Source: Gemmatimonadota bacterium | GTDB taxonomy: Bacteria > Gemmatimonadota > Gemmatimonadetes > Gemmatimonadales > Gemmatimonadaceae | Direction of reading: 5' to 3' | DNA length: 64,000 bases | Assembly (NCBI GenBank): GCA_016191225.1 | Contig: JACPPC010000007.1 | Coordinates: 62,001-126,000, forward strand | The notes under the pieces: generated by a model | The model's database searches: none | The model's input: the letters and a program-made list of their open reading frames with translations, nothing else | What the model was told of the DNA's origin: nothing | Program-made: the position numbers and the translations under genes | Part shown: positions 45,448-54,328 of the stretch, piece by piece | How the letters are laid out: each line of letters opens with the position of its first letter | Numbering within the stretch: the first letter of the stretch is position 1

Positions 45448-47166
45448 TACTCGCTCGCGCGCTTGAGGTGGAGTTCACGCAGGTCCGCGTCGGGCACCGG
45501 CGTGGGTGCCCCCTCGAACAGGGCGCGGGCCGCCGTCGTCTTGGGGAAGGCGATCACGTCGCGCAGCGAGGTCGCGCCGGCGAGCAGCATCGCGATCCGG
45601 TCGAAGCCGAAGGCGATCCCGCCGTGCGGCGGGGCCCCCGCCCGCAGCCCCTCGAGCAGGAAGCCGAAGCGCCGCTCCTGCTCGGCCGGGTCCGTGATGC
45701 CGAGCAGCGCGAACATCCGCCCCTGCGGCGCGCCACGATTCCGGCGCGCCCGGCCGAGCCTTCATGTCGTCCGGGTTTGGCGACGTGAAGGGATGGTGCA
45801 CCGCGGCGAGTGCCTTCGTCTCCGGGTCCTGGTCGAACATGGGGAAGTCCACGACCCAGGTGAAGGCGAGCGCCTTGTCGTCGGCGAGGTTGAGCCGCGC
45901 GGCGCACTCCTGGCGAACGCGATCGAGGGCCGGGTTGGCCGTGCGATCGGGGCCTGCGACGAAGAGCCCCAGCTCGCCGTCGTTGAGCGCGAGGGCGGAC
46001 TTCGCGGCGTCATCGAGGAATTTTGCAATCGGCCCCTCATACTCGGTGCCGGTGCGCTTGACGCGCAGCAGGCCGCTGGCGCCCGCCGACTTGGCCAGCG
46101 CCTCGAGCTCGTCCACCTGCTTGCGGCTCCAGCCGCCGCCCCCGGGGATCACGATGCCACGCACGCGGCCGCCGGCGGCGATGGCGGATTTCGTCACCAC
46201 GAAGTCGAGCGGGGCGAAGGCCGCCGTTACGTCGCGAATCTCGAGGGCGTAGCGCAGGTCGGGGCGGTCGCAGCCGTACCGCTCCATCGCGTCGGCGTAG
46301 GTGATGCGCGGGAACGGCACCTTGATGGCGTGCCCTCCCTCGGCCCAGAGCGCATGCACCAGCCCCTCGGCCATCACCATCACGTCTTCACGGCCGACGA
46401 ACGAGGCCTCGATGTCGATCTGCGTGAACTCCAGCTGGCGGTCGGCGCGCAGGTCCTCGTCGCGAAAGCAGCGCGCGATCTGGAAGTAGCGGTCGAGGCC
46501 GCTCATCATGAACAGCTGCTTGTAGATCTGCGGCGACTGCGGCAGCGCGAACATCTCGCCCGCGTGCATGCGGCTCGGCACGAGGAAGTCGCGCGCCCCC
46601 TCGGGCGTCGGCTTGGTGAGGATCGGCGTCTCGAGCTCGAGGTAGCCGCGGTCGCTGAGGAACCGGCGCGTCGCCTGCATCAGCCGGTGGCGCAGCACGA
46701 GGTTGGCCTGCAGCTCCGGGCGACGGAGGTCGAGGTGCCGGTGGCGAAGGCGCAGCTCTTCGGCGGGCATCTTCTCGCCCTTGCCGCGGGCCACGGGTAT
46801 CGCCGGCGTCACCGCCGGGCCGACGACCGTGAACGACGTGGCCCGCACCTCGACGTCGCCGCTCGCCATCTCCTTGTTGCGCATCTGCTCGGGGCGGAGC
46901 GCCACCGTGCCCTCGACGAGCACCACGCTCTCCACCCCCGCCGAGGTGGCGGCCGCGATCACGTGCGCCGGGGATGTGGCGGGATCGAACGAGACCTGCA
47001 CGAGCCCCGCGCGGTCGCGCAGGTCGATGAACACCAGTCCGCCCAGGTCGCGGCTCCGGTGCACCCAGCCGCCAAGGCGTACGGTCTGGCCGGCATGCTC
47101 GGCGCGGAGGGCGCCGCAGGGATGGGTCCGGAGCGAGGTGGCGAGCGGTTGGAGCGGGTCGGTCAC
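45447..47166 (-). pseudogene. aspS: Aspartyl-tRNA synthetase with internal deletion and frameshift
   Basis: Starts at GTG 47166 (VTDPLQPLATS). The N-terminal anticodon domain, motif 2 (ARCFRDEDLRADRQLEFTQI) and the insertion domain are intact up to SPNPDDMKA near 45765. The segment that normally follows (YD..NG.ELGGGS.RIH, a class II catalytic stretch of about 25-30 residues) is missing. A short stretch containing two AscI-type GGCGCGCC palindromes replaces it, and the frame is shifted. Downstream, [19 protein letters not shown] and [14 protein letters not shown] (motif 3) are intact in another frame to the stop at 45447. Since aspS is normally essential, an assembly error or an intact copy elsewhere must be considered. 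Confidence 0.85.
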
Positions 47167-47274
47167 GAATGCGGCGTGGGGGGAGGCGGCGACTGGCGGT
47201 CGTGGCGCGGGACACTTGCCCGGGCGAAGGTCGGAAATGTAAGTGTCACAGCGACTTAGGGGTAGCACCGCGCG

Positions 47275-47303
47275 TTGACTATGGAGCTTGAACCGGGTAG
47301 AGT
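47275..47303 (+). promoter_or_regulatory. Sigma-70-type promoter for rlmN
   Basis: TTGACT (-35) and TAGAGT (-10) are separated by exactly 17 bp. They lie about 80 bp upstream of the rlmN GTG start, in the only gap of the area that diverges from aspS. Confidence 0.75.
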
Positions 47304-47381
47304 TAAGTGCAAGCGGCGCTTTGTTTTGCGTGATGCCGAGCGAGCCGCATTGTCGTACTTATTCCTGTCGCCGGACCTCCT

Positions 47382-48446
47382 GTGCCCCAGCGCGAAAACC
47401 TCCTGAACCTCACCCCCGATCGCGCCGCCGAGGTGCTCCGTGCCTGGATGGAGTCGCACGGGCAGCAGGCGTACCGGGCCCGGCAGGTGCTCGAGCACCT
47501 GTACAAGCAGCCGGTGAAGGGGTTCGCGCAGATGACCACGCTGCCCAAGGCGCTGCGCGAGGACCTCGACGCCGACTTCGAGATGCCCGGGCTCGAGGTG
47601 GCCACCCGCCAGCGGTCGACAGACGGCACGGAGAAGTTCCTGTTCAGGCTCCGCGACGGCGAGGCGATCGAAACGGTGGCGATCCCCGACGGCGACCGCA
47701 TGATCCTCTGCGTCTCGTCGCAGGCCGGGTGCGCCCTCAAGTGCGCCTTCTGCGCCACCGGGGCGATGGGGTTCGCGCGCAACCTCGAGCCGTTCGAGAT
47801 CGCCGGGCAGGTGCGCGCCCTGCTGATGCTCGACGAGCGCCCGATCAAGGCGACGAACATCGTGTTCATGGGGATGGGCGAGCCCCTCATGAACTGGAAG
47901 TCGGTCGACGTGGCGCTCACCCTCCTCAACTCGCCCGACGCGCTCGGCATCGGCGCGCGGCACATCACGGTCTCCACTGTTGGCGTGCTGCCCGGGATCG
48001 TGGCCCTCGGCAAGCGGCCGGAGCAGTTCCGGCTCGCGATCTCGATCCACGCGCCGACCGATGACCTGCGGCAGCGGCTGATGCCGATCAACACCAAGTT
48101 CCCGCTGGCCGAGGTGATCGAGGCGGCCAAGGTGTTCGACCGGCGGGTGACCTTCGAGTACGTGATGCTGGGCGGGGTGAACGACGGCCCCGAGCACGCG
48201 CTGCAGTTGGCAAGGCTGGCCAAGGACTGCGCCGCCTTCGTGAACCTGATCCCGCTGCATCCCGGCGGTGGCCAGGGCTTCACGCCTACGCCGCGCGGCG
48301 AGATCGTGGACTTTGCGCGCGAGCTGCGCAAGGCCGGCGTGGAGGTCGCGATCCGCAAGAGCCGCGGGATGGACATCGCGGCGGCGTGCGGGCAGCTCAG
48401 GGCGGAGCGAGTGCCGAGGCGGAGCGCGGAGAAGGTCGGGGCGTAG
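47382..48446 (+). CDS. rlmN: 23S rRNA (adenine-2503-C2)-methyltransferase RlmN
   Basis: 354 residues. Radical SAM enzyme methylating A2503 of 23S rRNA and A37 of some tRNAs. The radical SAM cluster is CALKCAFCATGAMGF. Other family segments: [45 protein letters not shown]. The start is GTG 47382 after CCGGACCTCCTG. A catalytic Cys in [11 protein letters not shown] is present. It is transcribed from a strong promoter and is divergent from aspS. Part of its 3' end recurs at 54325-54578. Confidence 0.95.
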   Translation: MPQRENLLNLTPDRAAEVLRAWMESHGQQAYRARQVLEHLYKQPVKGFAQMTTLPKALREDLDADFEMPGLEVATRQRSTDGTEKFLFRLRDGEAIETVAIPDGDRMILCVSSQAGCALKCAFCATGAMGFARNLEPFEIAGQVRALLMLDERPIKATNIVFMGMGEPLMNWKSVDVALTLLNSPDALGIGARHITVSTVGVLPGIVALGKRPEQFRLAISIHAPTDDLRQRLMPINTKFPLAEVIEAAKVFDRRVTFEYVMLGGVNDGPEHALQLARLAKDCAAFVNLIPLHPGGGQGFTPTPRGEIVDFARELRKAGVEVAIRKSRGMDIAAACGQLRAERVPRRSAEKVGA

Positions 48447-48508
48447 CTCTCGGAGCCAGGCGCTGCCTCTGGCTGAGAGGGAGTTGAGGAGTTCAGGGCG
48501 AGGAAACC

Positions 48509-48705
48509 GAGAGGAGCCGACCACAGAGCCACAGAGGACACGGAGATTCACAGAGGAAGCAACCGCAGGTACTTGGGGGTGCCGGGCAGGTGCCGGTGCT
48601 GGCGGGCAGGTGCAGACTGGTGGGCTGGGTTCACAAGCGCCAGTTGTCGTTGCCACCTCCGTGCGCCCTCTGTGTTCCTCTGCGTCTCTGTGGTCGGCTC
48701 CTCTC
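48509..48705. repeat. Dispersed repeat with inverted arms, copy B
   Basis: Arms GAGAGGAGCCGACCACAGAG (48509-48528) and its perfect complement (48686-48705) flank an internal region with the same CACAGAGG-type arms and a variable centre. It lies between rlmN and the aldolase gene and fills the 304-bp gap there. Copy C in the right unit occupies the equivalent position. Confidence 0.85.
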
Positions 48706-48750
48706 CTGTTCCTCCGGCCCCCCTCCCCTGCGGCCGCCGCAGCGATCGCG

Positions 48751-49749
48751 CTACCAGCCGTTGATGCGCGGCCAGCGCTGGCCGTCGAGCGCGCCCGCGT
48801 TCACGAGCACGTACTCGGCATGCTGTGCCGCCGTGGCGCAGGCGTGGTTCGGCAGCACGCGCAGCCGACGCCCGAGCGGGAACTGCGCCCAGTCGATCGC
48901 GGCCCCGCCGCGACTGGCGACCATCCCGTGCTCCTGGTTGGCGGCGTGCACCACGAGGTCGCCGATCGGCGTCCCCGCCTCGTCGCAGACCACGCCGTAG
49001 CCGACGTCTGGCGCCCCCGGTGCCCGTCCGCGGTCGCGCGACATCGCCATCCACCCGCCGTCGGTGAGGATCCACCCCTTCTCGCGCTGGTGGCCGATCA
49101 CGCTCACGAGCACCGAGATGGCGATGTCGCTGGTGGCGCAGACGCCGAGCCCGGCCATCGTCAGGTCCATGAAGGCGAAGACGCCGGCGCGGACTTCGGT
49201 CACGCCGTCGAGCCGGGCGGCGAACAGCGCGGTCGGGGTCGAACCGACGCTCACCACGGGGCACTCGAAGCCGGCGGCTCGCAGCACGGCGGCACTGTCG
49301 ACCACCGCGCGCCGCTCCTGCTCGGCCATCGCGGTGATCGCGGCCGTGGAGGTGCAGTTGTACGACTCCCCGGCGTGCGTCATCACGCCGCGCAGCACCG
49401 CGCCCGGGGCGAGGGCGCGAGCGATCACGATCAGCAGGGGGCTACCGGGCTTCACGCCGGCGCGGTGACCGTCGGAGTCGATCTCGATCAACACCGGAAT
49501 GCCGGCTCCGCGTTCGGCGACGGTGCGAGCCCCCTCCACGCTGTCGGTGATCACGGCGAGGTCGACGCCGCGCCGTCGCACGTCGATCACGTGGTCCAGC
49601 TTGCCGGGCTCGATGCCAACGGCGTACAGGATGTCGGTCACGCCGTGGCCGGCGGAGTACTCGGCCTCGGCCAGCGTCGAGACGGTGATCGGGCCGGTGC
49701 CGGCGGGAGAGGCGCGCCGGGCGACGTCGAAGGACTTGGCCGTCTTCAC
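48751..49749 (-). CDS. D-threonine aldolase/D-serine dehydratase-like PLP enzyme, left copy; start unclear
   Basis: Alanine-racemase-fold PLP enzyme of the DSD1/D-threonine aldolase family. The PLP Lys lies in LRQHVKTAKS and the C-terminal metal site in LPNHACATAAQH, where H-x-C is closer to D-serine dehydratase than to D-threonine aldolase (H-x-D). The only ATG/GTG/TTG in frame is GTG 49749, immediately before the Lys-bearing stretch. Homologous sequence (HTPRLLLDVARLDANFAR) extends upstream in the same frame to a TGA at 49903-49905, overlapping the beta-propeller gene. Either a non-standard start such as CTG 49896 is used or this copy has lost its start. It forms a near-identical pair with the right copy. 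Confidence 0.75.
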   Translation of the reverse strand: MKTAKSFDVARRASPAGTGPITVSTLAEAEYSAGHGVTDILYAVGIEPGKLDHVIDVRRRGVDLAVITDSVEGARTVAERGAGIPVLIEIDSDGHRAGVKPGSPLLIVIARALAPGAVLRGVMTHAGESYNCTSTAAITAMAEQERRAVVDSAAVLRAAGFECPVVSVGSTPTALFAARLDGVTEVRAGVFAFMDLTMAGLGVCATSDIAISVLVSVIGHQREKGWILTDGGWMAMSRDRGRAPGAPDVGYGVVCDEAGTPIGDLVVHAANQEHGMVASRGGAAIDWAQFPLGRRLRVLPNHACATAAQHAEYVLVNAGALDGQRWPRINGW

Positions 49750-49858
49750 GTGCTGCCGCAGGGTGACGCCGAGCGAGGCGAGCCTTGCGCCGAGTCGCGC
49801 GAAGTTGGCGTCGAGCCGGGCGACGTCGAGGAGGAGGCGTGGCGTGTGTACTATTGTC

Positions 49859-50992
49859 TCACGGCGTGCAGGGATAAGCAGCGACGCTGCCTTCAGAAGT
49901 GATCACAATTGCCGTGTCGCCGGAAACGGTCAACGCCTGTGTAAAGCCTCCGTCCTCTGGCAAACGAGCAGCAATGAGTTGGCCCGAGCGCATGTCGAAC
50001 CACCGAAGCTCGGGACTCAGCGAGATAACAAAGGAGCCGCAGAACTGCGCCTCGTACATGGACCCGCGCGTCCTGGCCTCCATCAGCGAGGCTCCGGTCG
50101 CTGCGCTGAGGAGATAGATAACTGGATCCGCTCCGGTGAGCACGATGCTGTCCCCCGCGACGCCGATCGTCTGGTACGGACCACCATTCACGGCGCGCCG
50201 ACGCCACTGCCACTGGCGGGTGAACCGATCGAAGCCGCCAAAATACCACCCTTGGAGTGAGCCCAAGAGCAGCAGACGGCCCGCAACCACGGGCGGGGTG
50301 TTCACGCCGCCTTCGAGTGTCGGGTCAACTTCACGCCATAGCAGTGCGCCTGAATTGCGATCAAGCGCGGTCACCAAGGTGCTCGCGAGGCCACCTCCCG
50401 CATTTCCGTTGACAATCCCTGCGACGTAGACGGTATCGCCACTTATTACGACACCCGAAAGTCGGCAATCGAATGGGCATGCAGCAGCTGCCGGCGTGCT
50501 CCAGAGGAGTGTTCCGGTCGCAATGTCGTAGGCGACGACCGTGCCGTCGCCGCGCGGCACAATGAATCGAATCGAGTCAGCGGCAGTCCGACCAGCCTGG
50601 TACCGCGCGGAAGGAGAGGGTACGGCCCAGACAATCTCGCCGGTTGCCTGGCGCACGGCGGCGGTGCCGGTAGACGAGAGCAGAACGAGGCCTCGGCTGG
50701 CCACGAGATTCCGCGCTCCAGCGATGTCCGCGTCCGCTATCCGCACGGCCCACGACGCGATCGTCGGATTGGTTAGTGGAATCGAGCGCAGCTCGCCAAG
50801 CTGTAGGGTAAACACGGAGCTTCCGGCGACTAATGGAGGCGTGTAGCTCTGCGCCCTGGACTGCGAGTTAATCCAGAGCGGAGCTGGTCCCAGCCGCACG
50901 CCCCCCCCGGCCGCTCCTCCGCTGGGCGACGTGCACGACCAGGGTAAACCGATGAGCAGGACCGCCCCCGTCCAGGATGGTCGCATGCTCAC
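49859..50992 (-). CDS. PQQ/beta-propeller lipoprotein, left copy
   Basis: About 378 residues. Short N-terminal membrane segment (TGAVLLIGLPWSC) with a poor lipobox, then repeating beta-propeller blades of the PQQ/WD40-like type: VFTLQLGELRSI, TGEIVWAVPS, DGTVVAYDIATGTLLWSTP, NSGALLWREVD and a final SGDTAIVITSEGSVAAY. Such proteins are BamB-like scaffolds or PQQ enzymes; no PQQ-dehydrogenase Cys-Cys or catalytic residues are evident. The GTG start overlaps the hydrolase stop (GTGA). The base composition is visibly less GC-rich than the flanking genes. Function unknown. Confidence 0.7.
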   Translation of the reverse strand: MSMRPSWTGAVLLIGLPWSCTSPSGGAAGGGVRLGPAPLWINSQSRAQSYTPPLVAGSSVFTLQLGELRSIPLTNPTIASWAVRIADADIAGARNLVASRGLVLLSSTGTAAVRQATGEIVWAVPSPSARYQAGRTAADSIRFIVPRGDGTVVAYDIATGTLLWSTPAAAACPFDCRLSGVVISGDTVYVAGIVNGNAGGGLASTLVTALDRNSGALLWREVDPTLEGGVNTPPVVAGRLLLLGSLQGWYFGGFDRFTRQWQWRRRAVNGGPYQTIGVAGDSIVLTGADPVIYLLSAATGASLMEARTRGSMYEAQFCGSFVISLSPELRWFDMRSGQLIAARLPEDGGFTQALTVSGDTAIVITSEGSVAAYPCTP

Positions 50993-53160
50993 CGCAGCGG
51001 CACGCCAAAGTGAACACCCAACACCGTCTTGGCTTGCTCCCAGCTGGCATCGCCCTTCGTTGCCCAGATGTGAGAATTGGCAGGAAGGCTCGTCGGCGGC
51101 GGCGTCTGGATGATCACCTCGAGATTCATTGGATTGTCGCCCAACCCAGAGTAGTGTTGCCTCTCCCGGCGAATGAATCCGTCTCCTCCGTCGATCCAGG
51201 TGCCAGTCACCGCCGACCAAGCAATGTCCACGACGATGAAGAAGTTGACCATTCCCGTCCAGAACCCGATGATTTCCTCCTGCTCAGGCGTAATCTCGGT
51301 GCCCATCAGGTTCCCGACCCGCAGGGCATTCCACTGCATGAGTTGCGCCCATTCCGCTTGCGCTTGCGCCTCCATCTGTATGAAGGCTCCGTCTTGGTGA
51401 AACAGCATTTCGTACATCATTCGCAACGCGGAGCCCGGCAGCGGAATGACATTGGTTATTCCAGCGCGCGCGACCGGTTCGGCGGAAGCGTTCAGATTGG
51501 TGATGAACGGTGCGCCGGGATAGTTGTCACCGAGCGCGCCGATTGGCGTCCCGGACTGCGAAACGGGCCAAACCTCGAAGAATGTCTGGAACGCCAGCGG
51601 AGCGAGCGCTGTCATCGCGAAGCAGCTAGCTGATGCGTACCAGTTGCCATTGGCGAAGTCCTCGATCGACAACTCCTCGTTTCCTCCGCCACCTCCGCCA
51701 CCTCCGCCGCCTCCCCCTCCTCCGCCGTAACCAGACTCCCAGTGAATGCAATTGTCCGCCGCGATCGCGAATCCCAACTCGCCGAGCCAAGGGCCAAGAA
51801 ACTGCCCGAGAATGTTAATATCAGCCCCTGTGTGCGGCGTGTCGATCGTCATGATGCCCGCGACTGGCGGGCGTGAGTATCCTGAAGGGAAAAACGCAGG
51901 GTGGCTCATCCGGTAGGCTTCGCGGGCGATGAGCCCGCCCTGCGAGTGCCCGACGAGGATCTGGTTCTTGCCCAAGGCGTTGCCGGCGCTCGTCCTCGCA
52001 TCATCGACCATGGTGGCTTGCAGCCCAAAGGCGGCCATCGTCGGCGTGGAGATGCCGTACGCCGCCGATTTGTAGGTCGATGTGGTGCGCCCGATCATGG
52101 TGCTCCAGGTGCTGCAGTCCGACCAGATACCATGAACGAAGATGAGTTGGACGTCAGCGTCCGAGCCGGAAGTTGGCGGCGCGTCGCAGCCTCCAAGAGC
52201 ACTCGCGGTGCGTGGAGCCGCTGTCGGCTGCACTACCCTCGCGGGCAGGATCGCTCTGCGACGAGTGGATGCGGAGCGCGCCGCGGACCCGAGGGTCGCT
52301 TGTTGCTCTAGGTGCGCCTGCGCGTGCGCGAGCACGCGTGTCATTGTGGAAAGCCGCGTCCCCGCTCTCCCTACCGATACGTCCCCATAGGCCAACAACG
52401 CGAGGCGCCCCGCCCCGTCCTCGCCATATTCCTCCAACCAGTGGTGCTGCGACGGATTTGGGCCGGGCCCGGCAGGCGGAATCACGAGCCGGTCCATGGT
52501 GAGGTTCCCCCCGCGCGAGAACACCAGCGACCCGTCGGATCGCGCGCGCTCGAGAAGTGCAGCTCTGCTGGTTGAAATTCCGCCCAGTACAGCGCCCGCC
52601 GGGGTCGGGCCCGGCACCGACAGAGACTTGGTCAGCCGGTCGGACGCGCTGCCGAGCCGCGAACTGTTCAGTTGCTTTCCACTGGCGTCGAACACCCTCA
52701 CGTCGGCACCCTGAACGAGCAGTCGTGCGACCTGCGATTTCTGATGCTCTGGCGCCGGCTGGTCGTTGACCGTGGTCGAGTCGAGAAGAATCAGCACCTC
52801 CGTACGCGCCTCGCCTGCCGTCGTCCGGCCGGTCGTGAGTCGTCTCAGTTCCCGCCTCCTCTGCGCCGGGAGGGCCGGAACCGAGCCTGCGGACTCCGCG
52901 ACGGCCATCAACGAGACTCCCTGTAAGGCCGTCGGCGAAACATCAACGCGACGTTCCAGGATGGCCGAGTACCAGTACTTCGAAGTGTCGAGGCCGAGCC
53001 GGATCGCTGCGGCGGCGTCCGCCGAGTACGCGGTCCGCGAGGCCAATGGCGATGCTGGTCCGACTGGCGAGTCACATCCGACCGCCAGGGCCAGGGCGAG
53101 AGCCGCGAGTCCAGCACGATTCGGGGCAAACGAGCGGCGCGCACTCTGCATACGCGACAT
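50989..53160 (-). CDS. Lipase-like alpha/beta-hydrolase lipoprotein, left copy
   Basis: 723 residues. Lipobox ALAVGC after an N-terminal helix. A charged N-terminal region of about 300 residues (RRRELRRLTTGRTTAGEA) is followed by an alpha/beta hydrolase: VQLIFVHGIWSDCSTW (oxyanion region), the nucleophile elbow in LVGHSQGGLIAREA, then TIDTPHTGADI. The catalytic His is not certain. A run of 15 Gly codons (51683-51727) interrupts it after the hydrolase core. A ribosome binding site GAGAGG precedes ATG 53160. Secreted lipase or esterase is the best guess. It is co-translated with the propeller gene. See the right copy. Confidence 0.75.
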   Translation of the reverse strand: MSRMQSARRSFAPNRAGLAALALALAVGCDSPVGPASPLASRTAYSADAAAAIRLGLDTSKYWYSAILERRVDVSPTALQGVSLMAVAESAGSVPALPAQRRRELRRLTTGRTTAGEARTEVLILLDSTTVNDQPAPEHQKSQVARLLVQGADVRVFDASGKQLNSSRLGSASDRLTKSLSVPGPTPAGAVLGGISTSRAALLERARSDGSLVFSRGGNLTMDRLVIPPAGPGPNPSQHHWLEEYGEDGAGRLALLAYGDVSVGRAGTRLSTMTRVLAHAQAHLEQQATLGSAARSASTRRRAILPARVVQPTAAPRTASALGGCDAPPTSGSDADVQLIFVHGIWSDCSTWSTMIGRTTSTYKSAAYGISTPTMAAFGLQATMVDDARTSAGNALGKNQILVGHSQGGLIAREAYRMSHPAFFPSGYSRPPVAGIMTIDTPHTGADINILGQFLGPWLGELGFAIAADNCIHWESGYGGGGGGGGGGGGGGGNEELSIEDFANGNWYASASCFAMTALAPLAFQTFFEVWPVSQSGTPIGALGDNYPGAPFITNLNASAEPVARAGITNVIPLPGSALRMMYEMLFHQDGAFIQMEAQAQAEWAQLMQWNALRVGNLMGTEITPEQEEIIGFWTGMVNFFIVVDIAWSAVTGTWIDGGDGFIRRERQHYSGLGDNPMNLEVIIQTPPPTSLPANSHIWATKGDASWEQAKTVLGVHFGVPLR

Positions 53161-53254
53161 AGTAGAAAGCCTCTCGTAGGGGTGCGGCGAGCCGCGTCGC
53201 CCGCCGGTTTACTCCACAGTAGGCTCTCCGATGCGGTCGGCAAGAGCGGCTTTC

Positions 53255-53281
53255 TGACATTATGGTGCAGATTCGTGACAT
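53255..53281 (-). promoter_or_regulatory. Conserved upstream element of the lipoprotein cassette, left copy
   Basis: Plus-strand TGACAT, 15 bp, TGACAT (21-bp period) is conserved with the right copy. Read on the minus strand it contains CATAAT, a -10-like hexamer, about 100 bp upstream of the hydrolase start. Likely promoter and operator region. Confidence 0.55.
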
Positions 53282-53339
53282 CGCTCGGCGCTCGCCCCTC
53301 CGTTCGTCCCACGCAGCGTCGCGTGTGTCCGCGTAGACC

Positions 53340-53912
53340 CTACCGCACCGCGTTCCACATCGCCACCGCCTCTGGGAACAGCATCTTCCCTTCCCGAAGC
53401 GTCCACTCGAACCGGTGCCGCACCACCTGACGGAAGACCCCGTCGAAGTCGATCACGACGTGCTGCGCCAGGAAGGTGCGATCGGTGACCGCGAACGGCC
53501 GCCCCGGCTCGAGGTAGTCGGCCATGTAGAGCGCCTGCCCCGTGCGCGACCAGCTCCCGCTCCCCACCGTGTGCCAGCGCACCGCGTCGAGCACGTCGCG
53601 CCGCGCCTCGCCGCCCTGCTCGAGCCGGATCGCCGCCGCCGGGCCGTGCAGCGTGCCGAACGGGCTCGTGGTGTCACCGGTGATGCGGCGCAGCTCGGCC
53701 TCACCCAGGTCGCGCAGGGCGTCGTGCCACCGCCCGGCGTCGTTCCACATCTGTGCCTCGGCCTTGCGCAGCTTCATCTGCACCGCCCAGCCGTCGAGCA
53801 ACGCCGTCACCCGGTCGATGTGCGCGTGGCGCTTCTCGCTCACCACCGCCCACGGCGGGAGTTCCACCCGCGGCGCCGGCGGGCCCTGTTCCGGCAGCGG
53901 CATTCCCGTCAT
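53340..53912 (-). CDS. HD-domain protein, YqeK-like, left copy
   Basis: 190 residues. HD metal-dependent phosphohydrolase, probably of the YqeK (diadenosine tetraphosphate hydrolase) type: KRHAHIDRV, GRWHDALRDLGE (HD), TLHGPAAAIRLE, RWHTVGSG and ALYMADYLEPGRPF, the last being a YqeK signature. ATG 53912 overlaps the stop of the chemotaxis fragment (ATGA) as in the right copy. The two copies are close but differ at many positions. Presence of HD, HxD and the ADYLEPGR stretch supports an active enzyme. Confidence 0.75.
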   Translation of the reverse strand: MTGMPLPEQGPPAPRVELPPWAVVSEKRHAHIDRVTALLDGWAVQMKLRKAEAQMWNDAGRWHDALRDLGEAELRRITGDTTSPFGTLHGPAAAIRLEQGGEARRDVLDAVRWHTVGSGSWSRTGQALYMADYLEPGRPFAVTDRTFLAQHVVIDFDGVFRQVVRHRFEWTLREGKMLFPEAVAMWNAVR

Positions 53913-54020
53913 CAGACCTCCGTGATCCGGTGGGCCAGCTCGTCGAGCGAGTGCGCGACGTGCCGCAGTTCCTGCGTGGCGTGCTCGAGCTCGCGCAGCG
54001 ACACCGCCTGCTCGCGCGCG
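53912..54020 (-). pseudogene. Fragment of methyl-accepting chemotaxis protein 3' end
   Basis: Encodes only the last 36 or so residues of the receptor ([20 protein letters not shown] and [12 protein letters not shown]), almost identical to the end of the intact gene at 60044-62125. It joins the aspS fragment in frame at about 54020. It is the right edge of the left duplication unit, not a functional gene. Confidence 0.8.
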
Positions 54021-54328
54021 CCGGCGAGGAGCATCGCGATCCGGTCGAAGCCGAAGGCGATCCCGCCGTGCGGCGGGGCCCCCGCCCGCAGCCCCTCGAG
54101 CAGGAAGCCGAAGCGCCGCTCCTGCTCGGCCGGGTCCGTGATGCCGAGCAGCGCGAACATCCGCCCCTGCCGTCTCCGGGTCCTGGTCGAACATCGGGAA
54201 GTCCACGACCCAGGTGAAGGCGAGCGCCTTGTCGTCGGCCAGGTGCAGGCGCGCGGCGCACTCCTGGCGAACGCGGTCCAAGGCCGGGTGGGCGGTGCGG
54301 TCGGGGCCGGCCACGAAGAGCCCGAGCA
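54021..54328 (-). pseudogene. aspS fragments in the right duplication unit
   Basis: Two short pieces of aspartyl-tRNA synthetase: [19 protein letters not shown] to [14 protein letters not shown] (54027-54170) and a segment about the VVDFP to DPET stretch (54171-54328). They are joined out of order with the rest deleted, and the piece fuses with the chemotaxis fragment in frame. No functional synthetase is possible. Confidence 0.85.

Larger units (their letters stand above)
45575..54018. repeat. Left unit of a tandem duplication
   Basis: The left unit runs from inside aspS through rlmN, repeat B, the aldolase gene, the lipoprotein cassette and the yqeK-like gene to a fragment of the chemotaxis-receptor 3' end. 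Every one of these segments recurs in the same order and orientation at 54019-60165. The joint between the units is at about 54015-54025 and lies in shared CGCGC-CCGGC sequence. Confidence 0.85.
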
